Assembly (NCBI RefSeq): GCF_014202945.1
Contig: NZ_JACHHW010000012.1
Location: forward strand, 1 to 64,000
DNA from: Zhongshania antarctica
Lineage (GTDB): Bacteria > Pseudomonadota > Gammaproteobacteria > Pseudomonadales > Spongiibacteraceae
Reading direction: 5' to 3'
Length of the DNA: 64,000 nt
Part shown: in pieces, positions 1-8,150 of the stretch
Position numbering within the stretch: position 1 is the stretch's first letter
Layout of the letters: every line of letters starts with the position of its first letter
Notes under the pieces: model-generated
What the model saw: only the letters and a program-made list of their open reading frames with translations
Database searches by the model: none
Told to the model about the DNA's origin: nothing
Program-made: the position numbers and the translations under genes

Positions 1-100
1 GTTTACAAAGCTACCGAGAATATCGGACGATGAGGAATTGCAGGCGCGGCTACCCAGGAATGCGTCGCTCGTATAGGGTGTGGTTAGCTGATCGCGGACA
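1..100 (+). mobile_element. IS66-family right-end relic (TnpC C-terminus plus terminal repeat)
   Basis: Bases 2-76 read in one frame as the last 24 residues of an IS66 TnpC transposase (starting FTKLPRISDDEELQARL) followed by TAG. A degenerate terminal repeat follows at about 79-97. The same protein tail and terminal repeat occur in better shape at 11944-12150, which is how I recognise it. The rest of the element lies left of the window. This relic sits directly upstream of the ferredoxin-P450 pair and forms its left border. Confidence 0.8.
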
Positions 101-610
101 TAAAAAGTCATTATATGTTGACATATATACTTACCACTGACACTATTGAGTGCAGCTCAGTTTTAAAAAAACAAAGTCTCGTATAAAAAACAGTCGTATC
201 TTAGGTGCTGGATAGATCAGCATACTTATTTAGCCTCAAATATATACTGAGTAGAAATCAATAAGAGGGGTTCGCAACTTGAAAGCAGCAAGTAACACAA
301 TCAGCCTCACCGAAAACACCCAAACTCCGGATAGCGCTCTGATTGAAATCATTCTGCAGTGACAGCTTTCTAGAAGAAGGATATCCGAGCCTTCAGGTTC
401 GTCTCGACCGCCTGGCCGGTCTACTGCAAGACAACATGTCAACGAAGTGACTTCAGCGCCTAAAAAATTACAATAGCTACACGCTGAGTTTTAAAGCAAA
501 AGGGGGGCAGGACAAAAAGCAACCCCTCTAATTGACAACATGTTAGCTCCGCAGAGGTAGGGGGTGAAGTCTCATTTTAGTTTCGAATATTGCCACAGAG
601 GAGAAGTACC
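101..610. other. Gene-free leader of the ferredoxin-P450 operon
   Basis: No coding sequence is convincing on either strand. The stretch is AT-rich between about 110 and 250. It lies between the IS66 relic and the ferredoxin start, so it should carry the promoter of the ferredoxin-P450 operon, but I cannot place -35/-10 boxes with confidence. Confidence 0.5.
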
Positions 611-931
611 ATGCTAAAAATAAACGTAATTGGATTTGACCAGAGTAAGTACGTGATCGAAGTAGAGCCAGGCACATCCTTAATGCAGTGCATTGTGGAT
701 GAAGGCGTGCCGGGAATCGATGCCGACTGCGGAGGAGCATCCGCTTGCGGGACTTGTCATTGCTTTATAGGGGATGAGTGGATTGAGGCTACCGGGGCAG
801 CAGGGGGAATAGAGGAGGAGATGCTGAGAATGAGGCCCGACCGCGCTAAAAATTCACGCCTCAGTTGCCAGATTGATATCACCAATGAGCTTGATGGCCT
901 AGTAGTCAACATCCCAGAATTTCAAATGTAA
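611..931 (+). CDS. 2Fe-2S ferredoxin, electron donor of the adjacent CYP153 P450
   Basis: A 106-residue adrenodoxin/putidaredoxin-type ferredoxin. The cluster ligands are visible as Cys40, Cys46, Cys49 (CGGASACGTC) and Cys86 (LSCQ), the C-x5-C-x2-C-xn-C pattern of the family. It carries single electrons from an NAD(P)H ferredoxin reductase to a cytochrome P450 in the cytoplasm. ATG at 611 is chosen because GAGGAG at about 599-604 gives ideal spacing; an in-frame TTG at 590 has no ribosome site. The P450 starts only 20 bases downstream, so the two are co-transcribed and the ferredoxin is very likely its dedicated partner. No reductase gene is seen in the window, so one must be supplied from elsewhere. 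Confidence 0.93.
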   Translation: MLKINVIGFDQSKYVIEVEPGTSLMQCIVDEGVPGIDADCGGASACGTCHCFIGDEWIEATGAAGGIEEEMLRMRPDRAKNSRLSCQIDITNELDGLVVNIPEFQM

Positions 932-951
932 AAAATAGGAAAATTTGAAAA

Positions 952-2199
952 ATGAATCAGACTAAAAAGTTACTTGAAGCATTCGATGTCCCTCTAGCGA
1001 AAATAGATGTCAGCGATCCCCTGCTATATCAACAAGACGCGTGGCGCCCCTTCTTCAAACGGTTACGGGAGGAAGCTCCAGTACATTACCTCGATCAAAG
1101 TCCTTTTGGCCCTTTCTGGTCAGTTACAAAGTTTGCAGACATCGTTGCCGTGGATAGTAATCACCGAGACTTTTCTTCAGAACCAATTATTACGCTTGGT
1201 GATCAACCTGAGGATCTAGCGATAGAAAATTTTATTGCAATGGATCCACCCAAACATGATGAGCATAGAGCCGCAGTTCAATCTGCCGTTTCCCCGAAAA
1301 ATTTGTCAGACATGGAGTCTCAAATTCGCGCTCGTGCGGTGAAAATATTAGAAAGCTTACCTGTAGGTGAAACTTTTGATTGGGTTGATAAAGTTTCTAT
1401 CGAATATACAACTCAGATGCTTGTCACGCTGTTCGATTTCCCGTTTGAGAGCCGACATAAACTAACTTACTGGTCTGACCTCGTTACAGGGGACCCAGGA
1501 ATGACTGGGGGCACGTGCAGTGAGGAAGAACGAAAAGCCGGCCTGATGGACTGTATTGCAACCTTTGCTTCTCTCTGGGAAAAACGTAAGCAGGAGGGTT
1601 CTAAGGATAAATTTGACCTGATATCGCTCTTGCAGTCAAATCCAAATACCGCCAATATGATAGATAACCCTATGCAGTTTCTTGGAACGCTTGCACTATT
1701 AATCGTAGGCGGTAACGATACAACCCGTAACTCTAGCACAGGGGGAGTATTAGCCTTAAATGAGAATCCAGTCGAGTACAACAAGCTTCGCAATAACCCC
1801 AGCCTGATATCTAGCATGGTCCCTGAAATCATCCGCTGGCAAACACCACTTACTTATATGCGTCGTGTAGCAACGAGAGACGTAGAGCTAGGTGGGGAAC
1901 TGATCAAAAAGGGTGATAAAGTTGTCATGTGGTATATCTCTGGCAACAGAGATGAAAGCGTTATTGAAAAAGCGGATGATTTTATTATCGACCGAAAGAA
2001 CCCCCGCCATCACCTATCATTTGGATTTGGCGTGCATCGCTGTATGGGCAACCGTTTAGCTGAAATGCAATTGCGCATTCTGTGGGAAGAAATCCTGCAG
2101 CGGTTCTCTTTTGTTGAGGTCGTTGGCTCACCAGAACGCGTGCACTCGAATATCGTCAGAGGCTACTCCTCGTTACCGGTTAAGCTTCACCCTCTTTAA
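952..2199 (+). CDS. Cytochrome P450 of the CYP153 type (terminal hydroxylase)
   Basis: A soluble bacterial class I P450 of 415 residues. The I-helix oxygen-activation motif is at 253-260 (GGNDTTRN), the ExxR pair is Glu292/Arg295 (PEIIRW) and the heme loop is FGFGVHRCMGN with Cys364 as thiolate ligand. The phrases LIVGGNDTTRN, EIIRWQTPL, KVVMWYISGNRDE and LSFGFGVHRC are characteristic of CYP153. Members known from alkane degraders hydroxylate the terminal carbon of medium-chain alkanes and some terpenes; the substrate here is inferred, not shown. It shares an operon with the ferredoxin. The aldehyde and alcohol dehydrogenases across the IS relic at 2.5-3.2 kb could oxidise its product further. 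Confidence 0.92.
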   Translation: MNQTKKLLEAFDVPLAKIDVSDPLLYQQDAWRPFFKRLREEAPVHYLDQSPFGPFWSVTKFADIVAVDSNHRDFSSEPIITLGDQPEDLAIENFIAMDPPKHDEHRAAVQSAVSPKNLSDMESQIRARAVKILESLPVGETFDWVDKVSIEYTTQMLVTLFDFPFESRHKLTYWSDLVTGDPGMTGGTCSEEERKAGLMDCIATFASLWEKRKQEGSKDKFDLISLLQSNPNTANMIDNPMQFLGTLALLIVGGNDTTRNSSTGGVLALNENPVEYNKLRNNPSLISSMVPEIIRWQTPLTYMRRVATRDVELGGELIKKGDKVVMWYISGNRDESVIEKADDFIIDRKNPRHHLSFGFGVHRCMGNRLAEMQLRILWEEILQRFSFVEVVGSPERVHSNIVRGYSSLPVKLHPL

Positions 2200-2500
2200 G
2201 GGCCGCCAGAGGTATTTATAACAGGAACAGCGTGAGCTTTACTTTTTAAGAAAACATGTCAGATCAGGTCTGGAGCTCTAGAGCTAATAACCCAGGCCTG
2301 AATTCAGTTTGTAATGGATCCGCTTAATGCTAGACCACGAGCCAGTCGTGGTCACCGATCGCCAAATGAGTTATTTATGGGGCAGCGAGAAGACTTACTC
2401 GCTGCGTGAAAGGATTGCACTTATTGCTTGGAACCGCGCCGCGCTATCATCGTATAGTCTTAATATTGCTGCGATGAAGTGTTTTGGTTGCATTCTACCA
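2200..2500. other. P450 downstream region, no gene seen
   Basis: A GC-rich inverted repeat at 2333-2353 (GACCACGA/TCGTGGTC) could stop transcription after the P450 but has no T-tract. A 62-codon open frame at 2327-2515 resembles nothing I know and runs into the IS66 end, so it is not called. The left terminal repeat of the IS66 derivative begins at 2501. Confidence 0.4.
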
Positions 2501-2576
2501 GTAAGCGATCAATAAACACCATTTAATAGTTTTCCGCTGCGGCTTTACTCTTCAGTTTTTAACTGGAGAGCTATTC

Positions 2577-2876
2577 ATGAGCACAATAAATAAAGCACAA
2601 TTCTGGCAAGACCACATCGCCGCCTGGCAAGGCAGTGGACTATCTCAAGCCGCGTATTGTAAACAGCACGAAATCAAATTCCACAACTTTGCCTATTGGC
2701 GTAATCGTTTAAGTCCCGCAAAAACGCAGTCAGCAAAATTAATGAAACTGGGCGCCATGCCAGCTTCATCCCGAGTGGTGATGAATTTACCGCTGGGCGT
2801 CAGGTTAGAGTTATCCGTCAGTGATTTGCCTGTCGTGTTGCCCGCGGTTCCGTATATCATTCGGGAGTCAAGCTGA
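2577..2876 (+). CDS. tnpA: IS66-family accessory protein TnpA
   Basis: A 99-residue IS66 first-frame protein (starts MSTINKAQFWQDH) with the helix-turn-helix-like AWQGSGLSQAAYCKQHEIK segment typical of IS66 OrfA. It is nearly identical to the copy at 27802-28101 and to the broken inverted copy at 6223-7957. The start follows CTGGAGAGCT. Since tnpB is truncated and tnpC is absent, this copy cannot drive transposition on its own. Its stop TGA (2874-2876) overlaps what should be the tnpB start, but that codon is ATA here instead of ATG. Confidence 0.9.
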   Translation: MSTINKAQFWQDHIAAWQGSGLSQAAYCKQHEIKFHNFAYWRNRLSPAKTQSAKLMKLGAMPASSRVVMNLPLGVRLELSVSDLPVVLPAVPYIIRESS

Positions 2877-3190
2877 TACTACGACCGACATCCAATGTTG
2901 AGGTCTATTTGTACATGGCCCCAGTGGATATGCGCAAGTCTATTAACGGCTTGGCCGCGCTGGTTGAAAACGAGCTGGCGCTCTCGCCGATGATGGAGGT
3001 GTTATTTGTATTTTGTAATCGTGGCCGAATTAAAATCAAACTCCTGTATTGGGAGCGAAACGGTTTTGTCGTCTGGTATAAGCGCTTAGAAAAGCAGCAT
3101 CTGTTTGATAAGCGTGACCTGATGGCTCTCCTAAGGGGGGATCCATCTAATGACAGGCTGCCTGATATTAATCAGTTGAAGCTCATATGA
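2876..3190 (+). pseudogene. tnpB: Chimeric IS66 tnpB fused to the IS4 transposase C-terminus
   Basis: The frame encodes IS66 TnpB up to YKRLEKQ (compare 28101-28457) and then continues in frame into LFDKRDLMALLRGDPSNDR and the following residues, which is the C-terminus of the IS4-family transposase at 6502-7653. The normal ATG, preserved at 28101, has become ATA at 2876-2878; the first in-frame alternative is TTG at 2909. A chimera of two unrelated transposases is unlikely to work as TnpB. Confidence 0.88.
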
Positions 3191-3244
3191 AATTTAACGA
3201 GACAGCAGTGAGATGGGGTATATTGATCGTTTACGCGTTTTGAC

Positions 3245-3316
3245 GGGCATCCATGCCCTTGGTGTTTGCTAAAACATCAAGGGCATCCATGCCCTTGGTG
3301 TTTGCTAAAACATCAA
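3245..3316. repeat. Two tandem copies of a 36-bp hairpin-forming unit
   Basis: Exact tandem repeats of 36 bp occupy 3245-3280 and 3281-3316. Each contains the palindrome GGGCATCCATGCCC, which extends with flanking bases (CATCAAGGGCAT/ATGCCCTTGGTG) to about 12 base pairs with one G-T wobble. They lie just past the stop codon of the minus-strand alcohol dehydrogenase, so on that strand they could act as a double terminator or mRNA-stabilising hairpin. The U-tract is weak. With no unique spacers this is not CRISPR. Confidence 0.75.
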
Positions 3317-3330
3317 TATTCTAGACCCAT

Positions 3331-4521
3331 TTAACATACGGATTTAATTATTTTTCCCATCGCGACGGGGGATATACTATAAAACATAGCTGCTGGGTCA
3401 GATGCAATGGCTATACAAATTGCGTCTTGCTTTTCTTCGCTGACGTCCCAACGTTTGAAGTTGGTAGTACAGCCGATGCGTTGTTGGAAGTCCTTTAGAA
3501 ATTTAATGCAGTTCCTTACCAGCTCTTGATCGCTGCCGTTTTGAGGTAAATTCAGTGCTTTGGCAAGCCGCTGTCCTTTACCCGCGTAAAATTCAGGGCA
3601 TGCTTCCATCACTATAGGAAGCAGTGCTGCATTGGCGTCGCCGTGGGGAATGTGGAACATCCCGCCAAAAGCGTGAGCGCAGTTATGTATTGGTATTGCG
3701 TTCAGGCTGCCACCAAAGGCATCGATTGCTAGGCTGCTCGCCTGTAACATATTTGAGCGCGCAACAACGTCCTTGCCATTATCGATTACCTTGGGTAGAT
3801 TTTCGACAATCATCTGCGCAGCCTGAAATGCGTGGGCGTCGGTCATTGCGTTCGGGGTTGGGGATGCGACTGCTTCTATCGCGTGGGTTAGTGCATCCAT
3901 ACCAGTGGCTGCAGTGAGAAAATCAGGAAGTCCTAAGCATAAATTACCATCTAAAACAGCCATGTCTGGCTCAAGAAAGGGCGCTACTAGGTTAGTTTTA
4001 ATGCCTAATGCTTCATTGTAAAAGACCGCTACCGGAGAAACCTCCGCCCCTGTACCTGCTGTTGTGGGTACACCTATATGAGGGATGCCTGAGTGCTGGC
4101 TACTTGGCCAAGCGTCGATTTTTATTCCATTCTGTAGTAAATCTGTTATATCAGTTGCCCCGTGCTGCAGAGAGTATTTGACACCCTTTGATGCGTCAAG
4201 AACACTGCCGCCACCGACCGCGAGTATTGCATCAGCGGCTACCGATCGAGCGTAGGCAGTTGCGGCATTTACGGACTGGCAGGCTGCGTCTTGGCTAATG
4301 CCGGTGTAGACGCCTACCAGCATTGCCTTATTGCTAGAGCAACTGGCAAATACCGCTTTTATTTGGTCGACGATGCCGGCTTGTTCAAGGCCAATATCGC
4401 TGAATAACACAACTCGTTTGGCGCCCATGCCTTCGAATAATGCGGGTATACGAATCACGGATCCCGCGGCACAATGGATCGTGCTGCGCATATTGTATTG
4501 ATAATAATGTGAACTAGACAT
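3331..4521 (-). CDS. Iron-containing alcohol dehydrogenase (group III)
   Basis: A 396-residue NAD(P)-dependent alcohol dehydrogenase interconverting alcohols and aldehydes in the cytoplasm. The N-terminal Rossmann-like half carries GGGS at 103-106. The C-terminal helical half carries iron ligands that align as Asp209 and His213 (TGMDALTHAIEA), His279 and His293 (IPIHNCAHAFGG, IPHGDANA). Length and motifs are normal for the family. It lies 48 bases downstream of the aldehyde dehydrogenase on the same strand, so the pair forms an alcohol-to-acid oxidation operon. The nearby CYP153 makes primary alcohols, so it is a plausible next enzyme, although an IS derivative separates the two operons and they are transcribed convergently. 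Confidence 0.92.
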   Translation of the reverse strand: MSSSHYYQYNMRSTIHCAAGSVIRIPALFEGMGAKRVVLFSDIGLEQAGIVDQIKAVFASCSSNKAMLVGVYTGISQDAACQSVNAATAYARSVAADAILAVGGGSVLDASKGVKYSLQHGATDITDLLQNGIKIDAWPSSQHSGIPHIGVPTTAGTGAEVSPVAVFYNEALGIKTNLVAPFLEPDMAVLDGNLCLGLPDFLTAATGMDALTHAIEAVASPTPNAMTDAHAFQAAQMIVENLPKVIDNGKDVVARSNMLQASSLAIDAFGGSLNAIPIHNCAHAFGGMFHIPHGDANAALLPIVMEACPEFYAGKGQRLAKALNLPQNGSDQELVRNCIKFLKDFQQRIGCTTNFKRWDVSEEKQDAICIAIASDPAAMFYSISPVAMGKIIKSVC

Positions 4522-4569
4522 ACTGGTATCCTATTAATAATTGACGTTCAGTTAGCTGGGGCGCGGGGT

Positions 4570-6090
4570 TCAAAACGTATGGACCAATTGATATGTTGAC
4601 TTCTTCCTCGGGTCGCGCTCGAAAGCCGTGGAAATCGATTTCAATTCTGTATATGAGTTCAGGCTGTTATGACTCATTTCCCGACCATAGCCACTCTGCT
4701 TCATTCCGCCAAAAGGTGCGTCGGTACGCATCATGTGCCAATCATTAATCCAAATCGAGCCGGCCTCGAGTTGGCGAGCAACCGCTTGAGCGCCAATGAC
4801 GTCCTCGGTCCAAATACCTGCCGATAGTCCGTATATTGAATCGTTTGCGATGTTTATGGCTTCGTCTAGCTCGGTAAATTTAATAATAGATACAACTGGG
4901 CCGAAGATTTCTTCACAAGCGTGTTTCATGTCATTCTGGCAATTGCTGACAATGGTTGGCTCAAGAAAATAACCATTTTCGAAGCCGGCAACAATTTTCC
5001 GTTTTCCTCCGGTAACGATGTTGGCACCTTGTTCTTGAGCTGATTTAAGATAGGCCTTGATTCGATTAAACTGCTGCTCGGAAATAATAGGGCCCATGCC
5101 GGTTGCGAGATCGAGCGGATTGCCGACAACTATTTTCTCGGCTAAGATCTTCATCTTGGCGATGAGTTCATCGTGAATGTCGACATGGACAATTAATCGA
5201 CTACTTGATTCACAAGCCTGTCCAGAGTTCATCATAATGCCGAAGAGGGCGCCATGCGCCACCAAGTCGATATTGGCGTCAGGCATTACGATTGCCGCGC
5301 CTTTGCCTCCAAGCTCAAGGGTTACTCGTTTTAATGTCGCAGCCGCTGCAATCTGAATATTTCTGCCAGTTTGCGTGGATCCGGTAAAAGAAATTTTGTT
5401 GACTTTGGGGTGTTTTACAAGCGCATCACCTACGTCCACACCGGTACCGCTTACTAGGTTCAGCACGCCAGCGGGTAGGAAGGTATTAAGTAGCTGGATT
5501 AGACGAAATGTTGATGTTGGTGTTAATTCGGATGCTTTAACTACTATAGTGTTTCCCGCCGCTAAAGCAGGTGCGATTTTCCACGAAAGTAAAAGGAGTG
5601 GAAAATTCCAGGCAGTAATAATGCCACACACGCCAACTGGCTCTTTTACCACCATAGTATGAACTTGTTCTGGCAATATTTTTGGGGGTAGGTTTTCGAT
5701 AAATGGATAGGTTTTTATCGATTCGGCAAGAGTAAAGAATAAATCTGCAACGGCCAGAATATCTAAACCCATTACTCGCTTGATTGTTCCGCCAGATGCT
5801 TGAACTTCCAAAATAGCAAGTTCTTGAGCATTCGCTAATACCGTGTTTCCTATTTGATACAGAATCTTTGAGCGCGCTAAAACGCTGATACCTTTCCAAT
5901 CATTACTTTTAAAAGCAGAGCTGGCAGCATTTACAGCTAGGTCAACGTCAGTTGCGTTGCCGTCGGCAGTCTTAGCAATTAGATTTCCGGTAGCTGGGCT
6001 ATATACATCGATATATCGTCCGGAGCTAGGTTCTACGATATTTCCGTTAATGATATTATTATAAATCGGTAATTCATTGGCGTCGTTCAT
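4570..6090 (-). CDS. NAD(P)+-dependent aldehyde dehydrogenase
   Basis: A 506-residue ALDH-superfamily enzyme that oxidises an aldehyde to a carboxylic acid. Visible motifs are the oxyanion Asn162 in AWNFP, the cofactor segment NTIVVKASELTP at 180-191, the general base Glu259 in LELGGKG, the catalytic nucleophile Cys293 in NSGQACESSSR and EIFGPVVSI near residue 393. Length is typical. It is the first gene of a two-gene minus-strand operon with the iron alcohol dehydrogenase. About 130 bp of AT-rich DNA (6091-6221) separates its start from an IS66 relic and must hold the promoter. Likely substrates are medium-chain or terpenoid aldehydes, inferred from context only. Confidence 0.93.
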   Translation of the reverse strand: MNDANELPIYNNIINGNIVEPSSGRYIDVYSPATGNLIAKTADGNATDVDLAVNAASSAFKSNDWKGISVLARSKILYQIGNTVLANAQELAILEVQASGGTIKRVMGLDILAVADLFFTLAESIKTYPFIENLPPKILPEQVHTMVVKEPVGVCGIITAWNFPLLLLSWKIAPALAAGNTIVVKASELTPTSTFRLIQLLNTFLPAGVLNLVSGTGVDVGDALVKHPKVNKISFTGSTQTGRNIQIAAAATLKRVTLELGGKGAAIVMPDANIDLVAHGALFGIMMNSGQACESSSRLIVHVDIHDELIAKMKILAEKIVVGNPLDLATGMGPIISEQQFNRIKAYLKSAQEQGANIVTGGKRKIVAGFENGYFLEPTIVSNCQNDMKHACEEIFGPVVSIIKFTELDEAINIANDSIYGLSAGIWTEDVIGAQAVARQLEAGSIWINDWHMMRTDAPFGGMKQSGYGREMSHNSLNSYTELKSISTAFERDPRKKSTYQLVHTF

Positions 6091-6222
6091 TTAATGTCCT
6101 TGATATTAGGTTGTATGGATTTAAATGGGTTTTATTTTTTTCGATATATAGATAGCTAAATATGTGAATACAGATGTACATTGTTTATTGATTTTTTTCA
6201 ACATATTTTTAATGTTCGCGAT

Positions 6223-6480
6223 CTCGGCCAAGATTACAAAATACAAATAGCACCTCCATCATCGGCGAGAGCGCCAGCTCGTTTTCAACCAGCGCGGCCA
6301 AGCCGTTAATGGACTCGCGCATATCCACTGGGGCCATGTACAATTAGACCTCAACATTGGATGTCGGCCGCAGCATTAGTTTGATTCTCGAAGGATATGC
6401 AGCACCGCGGGAAATACGACAGGCAAATCACTGGCAGATAATTCTAACCTGACACCGAGCGGTAAATTCATCACCAATCA
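6223..6480 (-). pseudogene. IS66 tnpA 3' part and tnpB 5' part, degraded
   Basis: Minus-strand sequence matches the tnpA end (NLPLGVRLELSASDLPVV) and tnpB beginning (MAPVDMRESINGLAALVEN) of the 27.8-28.5 kb copy. A TAA lies in the tnpB leader just before the YMAPVD segment, and tnpB breaks off after FVFCN with unrelated DNA following. tnpA is cut at 6480 by the IS4 insertion. Non-functional. Confidence 0.82.
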
Positions 6481-6481
6481 G

Positions 6482-7754
6482 CACTGCTGTCCCGTTAACT
6501 TTCATATGAGCTTCAACTGATTGATATCGGGTAGCCTGTCATTAGATGGGTCTCCCCTTAAGAGAGCCATCAGGTCACGTTTATCAAACAAATTAAGCTG
6601 CAGTAGCCGTAATATCTGCTGCATACTTTTTGTAAGCTCTGACTGAAACGCAAGAAATGCAATGAGCAGATAAACGCACATGGCTATCCATATTTGTGTC
6701 ATTACCGCATTCTTGCTCGTGCCTACAAATGATTTGATTTTCAGGTTTTGTTTTATCCATTTGAAGAACAACTCGACTTGCCACCGAGCTTTGTAGATAT
6801 CGGCAATCGTCTTGGCGGCTAGCTTGAAATTGTTCGTTAAAAACACATAGTGTTTGCCCGTATCCGCGTCTTTATAGCCTACCCGACGCAATTGAACGGG
6901 AAATTTTTTAGAGACCTGCGGGTCGGTGAATTCTATCGTTTGATCACACGTTAAGCCTTTGTTTTTCAACACGGCTCGACGATCAATAATACGGTATTTT
7001 GCATTGTCCTTAAGCAGGGTAACGAAGAAAATATCCTTTTCTGTCAATTGCTTATACCAAACATAATCATTGTACGCCTTATCAATGGCAACCATGCTCC
7101 CTTTAGGGAAGTTGAGCATGCGACCCACGGTCACATCGTGTTTCTTTCCCTCCGTAATGGTCACAAACTCCGGTAAATAACCGGCATGATTCAAGCCGAC
7201 GTGCAACTTAATCGCGCCCTTAGTGGTGCGAAAATCAGCCCAGGGAAACGCAGACAAGCACAAGTCGATAGTAGAGGCATCCAGCGAATACAAGGGGTGG
7301 TTAAACTTGAAATTATGATCAGGCGCTACGCCTTGGCAGCGCATTAACAGCTTTCCAAACAACGCTTCGTACAGGGCATAGGGTTTGTCTTCATTGATGC
7401 GCGACAGGTTAGATCGCGATAGTTTGGCGCTGCCCAAGTGGTAGAGGCGATGCATTTGCGCCGACATATTATCAACGATGTCACGCAAGCTGTTTCTCCC
7501 AGACAATTGAGCCATCGTCAGTGACACGAACTGCGACCAACGGGAGGCTGTACGAAAGGCACTACCTGAATGGTGTTGTTTTGCAAGGGTCTCAAATTCA
7601 TGTCTCGGAACAAGTTTTAGTATTTGTGAAAGAATGGTATTACAATGTGCCACGGCCTGATACCCTCTATTAATACAGTGTTTTCTAGATAATCTCATTG
7701 TATCAATTGTGGTGGAATCAGGCTTTTTTATTTCTCCTTAACGGGACAGCAGTG
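6482..7754 (-). mobile_element. Complete IS4-family insertion sequence with 9-bp target duplication
   Basis: The element is 1,273 bp long, bounded by perfect 17-bp inverted repeats CACTGCTGTCCCGTTAA (6482-6498 and the complement at 7738-7754). The 9-bp direct repeat ACCAATCAG flanks it at 6473-6481 and 7755-7763, so both ends and the target (the IS66 tnpA) are certain. One transposase gene fills it. A tail fragment of the same IS type occurs at about 3100-3210. Confidence 0.95.
6502..7653 (-). CDS. IS4-family transposase with DUF4372 N-terminus
   Basis: A DDE transposase of about 383 residues. The N-terminal DUF4372-like segment (ILSQILKLVPRHEFETLA) is followed by the DDE core, seen in SLDASTIDLCLSAFPWADF, AIDKAYNDY and the Y-(2)-R-(3)-E-(6)-K-like signature YKARWQVELFFKWIKQNL. 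GTG at 7653 is preferred because AGAGGG precedes it and family members begin at the equivalent residue; an ATG at 7698 would add 15 unrelated residues with no ribosome site. The frame is uninterrupted and the IS has intact ends, so it may be active. Confidence 0.9.
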   Translation of the reverse strand: MAHCNTILSQILKLVPRHEFETLAKQHHSGSAFRTASRWSQFVSLTMAQLSGRNSLRDIVDNMSAQMHRLYHLGSAKLSRSNLSRINEDKPYALYEALFGKLLMRCQGVAPDHNFKFNHPLYSLDASTIDLCLSAFPWADFRTTKGAIKLHVGLNHAGYLPEFVTITEGKKHDVTVGRMLNFPKGSMVAIDKAYNDYVWYKQLTEKDIFFVTLLKDNAKYRIIDRRAVLKNKGLTCDQTIEFTDPQVSKKFPVQLRRVGYKDADTGKHYVFLTNNFKLAAKTIADIYKARWQVELFFKWIKQNLKIKSFVGTSKNAVMTQIWIAMCVYLLIAFLAFQSELTKSMQQILRLLQLNLFDKRDLMALLRGDPSNDRLPDINQLKLI

Positions 7755-7763
7755 ACCAATCAG

Positions 7764-7957
7764 GATGAAAATGGCATGGCGCCCAGTTTCATTGATTTCG
7801 CTGACGGCGCTTTTGCGGGACTTAAACGATTACGCTAATAGGCAAAGTTGTGGAATTTGATTTCGCGCTGTTTGCAATGCATGGTTTGATAAAGGCGGCT
7901 GCCTTGCCAGGCAATGATGTGGTCTTGCCCGAATTGTGCTTTATTGACTGTGCTCAT
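7764..7957 (-). pseudogene. IS66 tnpA 5' part with in-frame stop
   Basis: This matches IS66 TnpA from MSTVNKAQFGQDHII onward, but the conserved Trp codon in FHNFAYWRNRL is TAG (7835-7837), and the gene is then cut by the IS4 insertion at 7764. Several missense changes relative to the other two copies show that decay is advanced. Confidence 0.85.
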
Positions 7958-8035
7958 GGATGGCTCTCCAGTTAAAACCTGAAGAGTAACGCCGCAGCGG
8001 AAAGATTATTAGGTAGGGTTTATTGATCGTTTACG

Positions 8036-8150
8036 AATGCCGCGGCTTCCTTTGCAATATCTCTCGCTTCAGTAATCCTGCGTAGCTGGGCTTTTAGTCG
8101 TCGCATTTCTTCTTGTTGCTCAGTAATAGTTTGGTGCTGAGAGCCAGGTT
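8036..8150 (-). pseudogene. IS3-family orfA fragment
   Basis: The minus-strand translation includes QHQTITEQQEEMRRLKAQL followed by RRITEARDIAKEAAA, the leucine-zipper end of an IS3-family OrfA. It directly abuts the IS66 terminal repeat. The matching N-terminal part of the same kind of OrfA is at 17541-17700, and an OrfB of compatible type at about 29800-30803, so one IS3 type is scattered in pieces. Confidence 0.7.

Larger units (their letters stand above)
2501..3234 (+). mobile_element. IS66 deletion derivative carrying an IS4 tail
   Basis: The left terminal repeat GTAAGCGATCAATAAACACC starts at 2501 and the opposing repeat ends near 3234 (TATTGATCGTTTAC). Between them are intact tnpA, the first two thirds of tnpB, then the last ~110 bp of the IS4-family element also seen at 6482-7754, ending in its terminal repeat at about 3194-3210. 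The rest of tnpB, all of tnpC and most of the IS4 are missing. The simplest history is an IS4 insertion into tnpB followed by an internal deletion. No 8-bp target duplication is evident around the element. Confidence 0.85.
6222..8034 (-). mobile_element. Inverted IS66 relic interrupted by an IS4 element
   Basis: Read on the minus strand, this holds the IS66 left terminal repeat (about 8015-8034), leader and tnpA start (7957), then the IS4 insertion, then the tnpA end and the tnpB beginning, breaking off near 6222. It matches 2501-3100 and 27725-28250 closely. The right half of the IS66 is lost. Its outer end abuts an IS3-family orfA fragment at 8036, so the IS66 probably inserted into an older IS3 copy. 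Confidence 0.85.

Noticed and set aside
2329-2353. Terminator after the P450
   Set aside because: The 8-bp stem is good but there is no T-tract on either side, so it is noted only as a hairpin.
2327-2515. 62-codon frame after the P450
   Set aside because: No family resemblance, no ribosome site, and its end lies within the IS66 terminal repeat.
3245-3316. CRISPR-like repeat
   Set aside because: Units are strictly tandem with no spacers and only two copies; no cas genes.
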